NCBI GenBank assembly: GCA_947428535.1
Contig: CANEMG010000002.1
Location: 1-14,804, forward strand
DNA from: an uncultured Clostridium sp.
GTDB lineage: Bacteria > Bacillota > Clostridia > TANB77 > CAG-508
Length of the DNA stretch: 14,804 nt
Direction of reading: 5' to 3'
Below are positions 11,079 through 14,804 of the stretch, one piece after another. Within the stretch, counting starts at the first letter, position 1. The number at the start of each line of letters is the position of its first letter. The position numbers and the translations under genes are program-made. Below the pieces are notes generated by a model. It saw only the letters and a program-made list of their open reading frames with translations, did no database searches and was not told where the DNA came from.

Positions 11079-13016
11079 TTACTCATCATCTTCTGATCCA
11101 GAAAGTTCTTTAAATATCTTCTCATCAGGCAAATCTTCTTCATCTAAAATATTAGTAAAGAACTCATCATCATCACTTTCAGCATCTTCAAGTTCTTCTT
11201 CAGTAATAGCATTTAGATTTTCTTCTTCAAGTTCACTTTCATCAATTCTTTCTTCAATTCCATCTAAACCTTCTTCTGTATGTTCTTTAATCTCAATTTC
11301 TTCATCAGTATCACTATAAAGTTTTACATTTAAACCTAAAGATTGTAATTCTTTTATTAATACTTTAAATGACTCTGGAATTCCTGGTTCAGGAATATTT
11401 TCACCTTTAACTATTGCTTCATATGTTTTTACTCTTCCTACAACATCATCTGATTTAACAGTTAATATTTCTTGAAGAGTATATGCTGCACCATAAGCTT
11501 CTAATGCCCAAACTTCCATCTCTCCAAATCTTTGACCACCAAATTGAGCTTTACCTCCAAGAGGTTGTTGTGTTACTAATGAATATGGTCCAGTTGAACG
11601 AGCATGTATTTTATCATCTACTAAGTGGTGAAGTTTTAACATATACATTACACCAACTGTAATTGGTTGATCAAATGGTTCTCCTGTTCTTCCATCATAA
11701 AGAATTGATTTACCATTTGTTTCTAATCCTGCTGTTTCAAGCATTGCTTCTATATCTTCTTCTGTTGCACCATCAAATACTGGTGTAGCCATTTTCCATC
11801 CTAACATTCTTGCTGCTGCACCTAAATGAACTTCAAGCACCTGTCCTAAATTCATACGAGAAGGTACACCAAGTGGATTTAAAACAACATCTACTGGAGT
11901 TCCATCTGGTAAAAATGGCATATCTTCTTCTGGTAATATTCTTGAGATAACACCCTTGTTACCATGACGTCCAGCCATTTTATCTCCAACTGATATTTTT
12001 CTTTTTTGAGCTATATAAATTCTTATTACTTGATTTACTCCTGGAGATAACTCATCTGAGTTTTCTCTTGTAAACACTTTAACATCAACTATTGTTCCAG
12101 CTTCTCCGTGTGGTACTCTAAGTGATGTATCTCTAACTTCTCTTGCTTTTTCACCAAATATTGCTCTTAACAATCTTTCTTCTGCTGATAATTCTGTTTC
12201 TCCTTTTGGTGTTACTTTACCTACCAATATATCTCCTGGTTTAACTTCAGCTCCAACTCTTATAATACCATTTTCATCCAAATCACGAAGTGAATCTTCA
12301 CCTACATTTGGTATATCACGAGTAATTTCTTCTGGTCCTAATTTTGTATCTCTACATTCGCAATCATAATCTTCTATATGCATTGATGTTAATACATCTT
12401 CTTTTACTAATCTTTCATTTAATAGGATAGCATCCTCATAGTTATAACCTTCCCAAGTAGCAAAAGCTATAAGCAAGTTTTTACCTAATGCCATTTCACC
12501 TTTGTCTGTAGCAGGTCCATCTGCTATAACATCTCCACGTTTAACTGCTTCTCCTTCTTTTACTATTGGTCTTTGGTTTATACATGTACTACCATTTGTT
12601 CTCTTAAATTTTCTTAAATGATATGTTTTCTTTTCACCAAGTTCATTTTTAACAACTATTTTGTCTCCTTCAACAGTTTCAATAGTTCCATTTTCTTCTG
12701 CTAATACCATAACTCCTGAATCTTTAGCAGCTTTGTATTCTATACCAGTTCCAACCATAGGTGAATCTGTAATCATTAAAGGAACAGCTTGACGTTGCAT
12801 GTTTGATCCCATAAGTGCACGGTTAGCATCATCATGCTCTAAGAAAGGTATCATTGCTGCACCTACTGAAACTAATTGTTTTGGTGAAACATCTATATAA
12901 TCAACTTGTGATTTTTCAATTTCTTTTATTTCTTCTCTGTCTCTAACTCTAACTCTTTTATTTACTAAACAGTTATTTTCATCAAGTGGTTCTGATGCTT
13001 GACATATAATGTACAT
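11079..13016 (-). CDS. rpoB: DNA-directed RNA polymerase subunit beta, C-terminal part after an in-frame stop
   Basis: This is the second half of the beta subunit, in the same frame as the first half and separated from it only by TAA-GAA-GAT. It carries the active-site region [18 protein letters not shown] (near residue 195 of this part), the conserved lysines in [18 protein letters not shown] (near residue 345), and the C-terminal clamp sequence [20 protein letters not shown] that contacts beta-prime. The last 77 residues contain 38 Asp or Glu and four Lys or Arg, a marked acidic tail. The ATG at 13016 is simply the first one after the stop; the only purine-rich sequence upstream (AAGAAG) is two bases away, too close for a normal ribosome binding site. 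Expression as a separate protein would need termination-reinitiation. More probably this is one gene with a false or recent nonsense codon. Confidence 0.92.
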   Translation of the reverse strand: MYIICQASEPLDENNCLVNKRVRVRDREEIKEIEKSQVDYIDVSPKQLVSVGAAMIPFLEHDDANRALMGSNMQRQAVPLMITDSPMVGTGIEYKAAKDSGVMVLAEENGTIETVEGDKIVVKNELGEKKTYHLRKFKRTNGSTCINQRPIVKEGEAVKRGDVIADGPATDKGEMALGKNLLIAFATWEGYNYEDAILLNERLVKEDVLTSMHIEDYDCECRDTKLGPEEITRDIPNVGEDSLRDLDENGIIRVGAEVKPGDILVGKVTPKGETELSAEERLLRAIFGEKAREVRDTSLRVPHGEAGTIVDVKVFTRENSDELSPGVNQVIRIYIAQKRKISVGDKMAGRHGNKGVISRILPEEDMPFLPDGTPVDVVLNPLGVPSRMNLGQVLEVHLGAAARMLGWKMATPVFDGATEEDIEAMLETAGLETNGKSILYDGRTGEPFDQPITVGVMYMLKLHHLVDDKIHARSTGPYSLVTQQPLGGKAQFGGQRFGEMEVWALEAYGAAYTLQEILTVKSDDVVGRVKTYEAIVKGENIPEPGIPESFKVLIKELQSLGLNVKLYSDTDEEIEIKEHTEEGLDGIEERIDESELEEENLNAITEEELEDAESDDDEFFTNILDEEDLPDEKIFKELSGSEDDE

Positions 13017-13022
13017 ATCTTC

Positions 13023-13025
13023 TTA
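13023..13025 (-). other. in-frame TAA interrupting rpoB
   Basis: The family sequence here is of the type YLTADEEDxYVIAQA; the window reads [18 protein letters not shown]. One G-to-T change in a GAA codon explains the stop. Frame, length and flanking residues are otherwise preserved. An ATG follows six bases after the stop. Confidence 0.9.
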
Positions 13026-14804
13026 ATCTGCTGTCATATAAGTTACTACATCTGTTACTTGACATGTTTCTTTATTTATTTTTCTATATGGTGTTTCTAT
13101 AAAACCATATTCATTTATTATAGCAAATGTTGAAAGTGCTGATATAAGTCCAATGTTTGGTCCTTCTGGAGATTCTATTGGACATAGTCTTCCATAGTGA
13201 GTATAGTGAATATCACGAACTTCGAATCCAGCTCTTTCTCTAGATAATCCTCCTGGTCCTAATGCTGAAATTCTTCTTTTATGTGTTAATTCTGATAATG
13301 GATTTGTTTGATCCATAAATTGTGATAATTGAGAACTTCCAAAAAATTCTCTAATTGAAGATGTAATTGGTTTTGTATTTATTAAACTTTGTGGTGTTAC
13401 TACATCTAAATCTTGTAATGTCATTCTTTCACGAACAACTCTTTCAAGTCTTGTTAAACCAATTCTAAATTGATTTTGTAATAACTCACCAACACATCTA
13501 ATACGTCTATTTCCTAAATGGTCTATATCATCTATATATCCTAATTTTGGTTTTGCAGGATCTGATATAAGTACATTGTATTCTAAGTTTAATAAGTAGT
13601 TAATTGATGCTAATATATCTTCTGTAACAATATGTTTTGGAATTAATTCATCCATTCTTTCATCTAATGCTTTTTTTAGTTCTTTATCATTTTTTGTTGT
13701 TTCTAATATATTTTGTAATACTGCATAATTAACATCTACTTTAATTTTTAACTCATCAGCAATTTTAGGATCTATATAAGCTTTTATATCAACTATACCA
13801 TTTCCTATAACTTTTGCTTTTTTACCTTCTATATTTACATATACTACATTTATTCCAGAATCTTGAATTTGTTTTGCTACTTCTCTAGATATTTTTTCAT
13901 CTTTTTCTACAAAAACTTCTCCTGTTTCTGGATTTGCTATTGTTTCATATGCTACATGATTTACTATTCTTGAAGCTAAACTTAATTTTTTGTTATATTT
14001 GTATCTACCAACTTTTGATAAATCATATCGTCTATTATCAAAGAATAATCCATCAAATAAATTTCTTGCAGCATCAACAGTTGGAAGCTCTCCTGGTCTT
14101 AATTTTTTGTATATTTCTATTAAGGCTTCATCTGCTGTTTTTACTGGATCTTTAGCTATTGTTGCTAATAATTTATCTTCTTCTCCAAAAAAGTCTACTA
14201 TTTTTTCATCTGTGTCTAATCCTATTGCTCTTAATAATGATGTTACTGGTAATTTTCTTGTTCTGTCTAATCTTACCCAAAATACATCATTACTATCAGT
14301 TTCATACTCTATCCAAGCTCCTCTTATAGGCATTACTGCTCCTGTATAAAGTTTCTTTCCTGTTTTGTCATAGCTTGAATCATAATAACAACCTGGTGAA
14401 CGAACTAACTGACTTACTACAACTCTTTCAGCCCCATTTATAACAAATGTTCCACTATCAGTCATAAGAGGGAAATCACCTAGGTAAATCTCTTGCTCTT
14501 TAATTTCTCCTGTTTCACGGTTAATTAATCTAACTTTTACGTGTAATCTTGTTGAATATGTTGCATCTCTTTCTTTTGATTCTTCTAATGAATATTTTGT
14601 TTTGTCTTCCATGTAGTAATCAAAAAATTCTAATACTAAGTTTCCTGAATAATCTACTATAGGTGAAACATCTTTTAATACTTCTCCTAACCCTTCTTCA
14701 ATGAACCAGTTGTAAGAATCTTTTTGAACTTTTAATAAATTAGGTATTTCTACAAAGTCACCTATTTTAGAAAAAGTTTTACGTACACATTTCTCGTGTA
14801 CAAC
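13023..14804 (-). CDS. rpoB: DNA-directed RNA polymerase subunit beta, N-terminal part, 5' end beyond window
   Basis: The frame runs in from the right edge at [15 protein letters not shown], which matches the family's N-terminus a few residues in, so only the first few codons are missing. An ATG at 14612 is internal. The 593 visible codons include the lobe and protrusion sequences ([31 protein letters not shown]) and the rifampicin-binding region at about 13240-13345 ([20 protein letters not shown], then [10 protein letters not shown]). In this region the residues usually altered in rifampicin resistance (the Ser, Gln, Asp, His, Arg, Ser and Leu of that cluster) are all the sensitive type. 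The frame ends at TAA (13025-13023) after VVTYMTAD, where relatives continue with Glu. The next residues [13 protein letters not shown] resume the alignment without loss, which indicates a single-base nonsense change (GAA to TAA). Confidence 0.93.
   Translation of the reverse strand, partial: VVHEKCVRKTFSKIGDFVEIPNLLKVQKDSYNWFIEEGLGEVLKDVSPIVDYSGNLVLEFFDYYMEDKTKYSLEESKERDATYSTRLHVKVRLINRETGEIKEQEIYLGDFPLMTDSGTFVINGAERVVVSQLVRSPGCYYDSSYDKTGKKLYTGAVMPIRGAWIEYETDSNDVFWVRLDRTRKLPVTSLLRAIGLDTDEKIVDFFGEEDKLLATIAKDPVKTADEALIEIYKKLRPGELPTVDAARNLFDGLFFDNRRYDLSKVGRYKYNKKLSLASRIVNHVAYETIANPETGEVFVEKDEKISREVAKQIQDSGINVVYVNIEGKKAKVIGNGIVDIKAYIDPKIADELKIKVDVNYAVLQNILETTKNDKELKKALDERMDELIPKHIVTEDILASINYLLNLEYNVLISDPAKPKLGYIDDIDHLGNRRIRCVGELLQNQFRIGLTRLERVVRERMTLQDLDVVTPQSLINTKPITSSIREFFGSSQLSQFMDQTNPLSELTHKRRISALGPGGLSRERAGFEVRDIHYTHYGRLCPIESPEGPNIGLISALSTFAIINEYGFIETPYRKINKETCQVTDVVTYMTAD

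Noticed and set aside
13023-13025. Stop codon reassignment, with TAA read as Glu in this organism
   Set aside because: TAA and TAG terminate the other genes here at the expected places (rpoB end, BIG2 gene end, rpoC end), and the 2,033-codon frame contains no internal TAA. No common recoding system uses TAA as a single special codon.
13990-14349. Plus-strand 119-codon open frame
   Set aside because: It lies antisense inside rpoB, has no ribosome binding site and only mirrors the codon pattern of the real gene. The same applies to the other plus-strand frames, including 2898-3185, 5479-5757 and 7383-7625.

Overview
This AT-rich window looks like chromosomal DNA of a low-GC Bacillota, most likely an uncultured gut-type member of the Clostridia. 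The signs are strong A/T codon bias (TTA, AGA, GAA, AAA), AGGAG-type ribosome binding sites, Clostridia-like RpoB and RpoC sequences, and large Cna-B/MucBP surface proteins. Every gene I can support lies on the minus strand, so the window reads biologically from right to left.

Layout in transcription order. (1) 14804-11079: rpoB, the RNA polymerase beta subunit, lacking only its first few codons at the window edge. It is interrupted by one in-frame TAA (13025-13023) at a position where the family normally has Glu. The reading frame is otherwise intact and ends in a very acidic tail. (2) 11078-10693: an unusually long rpoB-rpoC spacer of 386 bases holding a 56-base two-part hairpin and a possible rpoC promoter element. 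(3) 10692-7271: rpoC, the beta-prime subunit, GTG start. It carries all catalytic and zinc motifs but has lost roughly 38 conserved codons near the 3' end, which throws the last 113 codons out of frame. (4) 7266-7222: an intrinsic terminator closing the rpoBC unit. (5) 7114-6470: a small membrane-anchored protein with two BIG2 Ig-like domains, with its own sigma-A-type promoter and terminator. (6) 6469-6101: a structured intergenic region with a terminator, compound inverted repeats, and a promoter whose -35 box overlaps a perfect 7-bp inverted repeat. (7) 6100-1: the first 2,033 codons of a giant surface protein that runs off the left edge.

The giant protein has an N-terminal membrane segment, an unrecognised head region, three Cna-B/SpaA-like domains, a probable seven-bladed beta-propeller with a MucBP-like domain inserted in it, a glycine-rich repeat domain, another Cna-B-like domain, two MucBP domains and a second copy of the repeat domain. 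It and the BIG2 protein are probably cell-surface proteins and have no evident link to RNA polymerase.

The most important observation is that both large RNA polymerase genes are broken, by two different kinds of lesion, while the rest of each sequence is highly conserved. The likeliest explanation is consensus or assembly error. Less likely alternatives are a second, recently decaying rpoBC copy, or (for rpoB only) a beta subunit made as two translationally coupled pieces. I see no tRNA, rRNA, CRISPR array, insertion sequence or phage gene.
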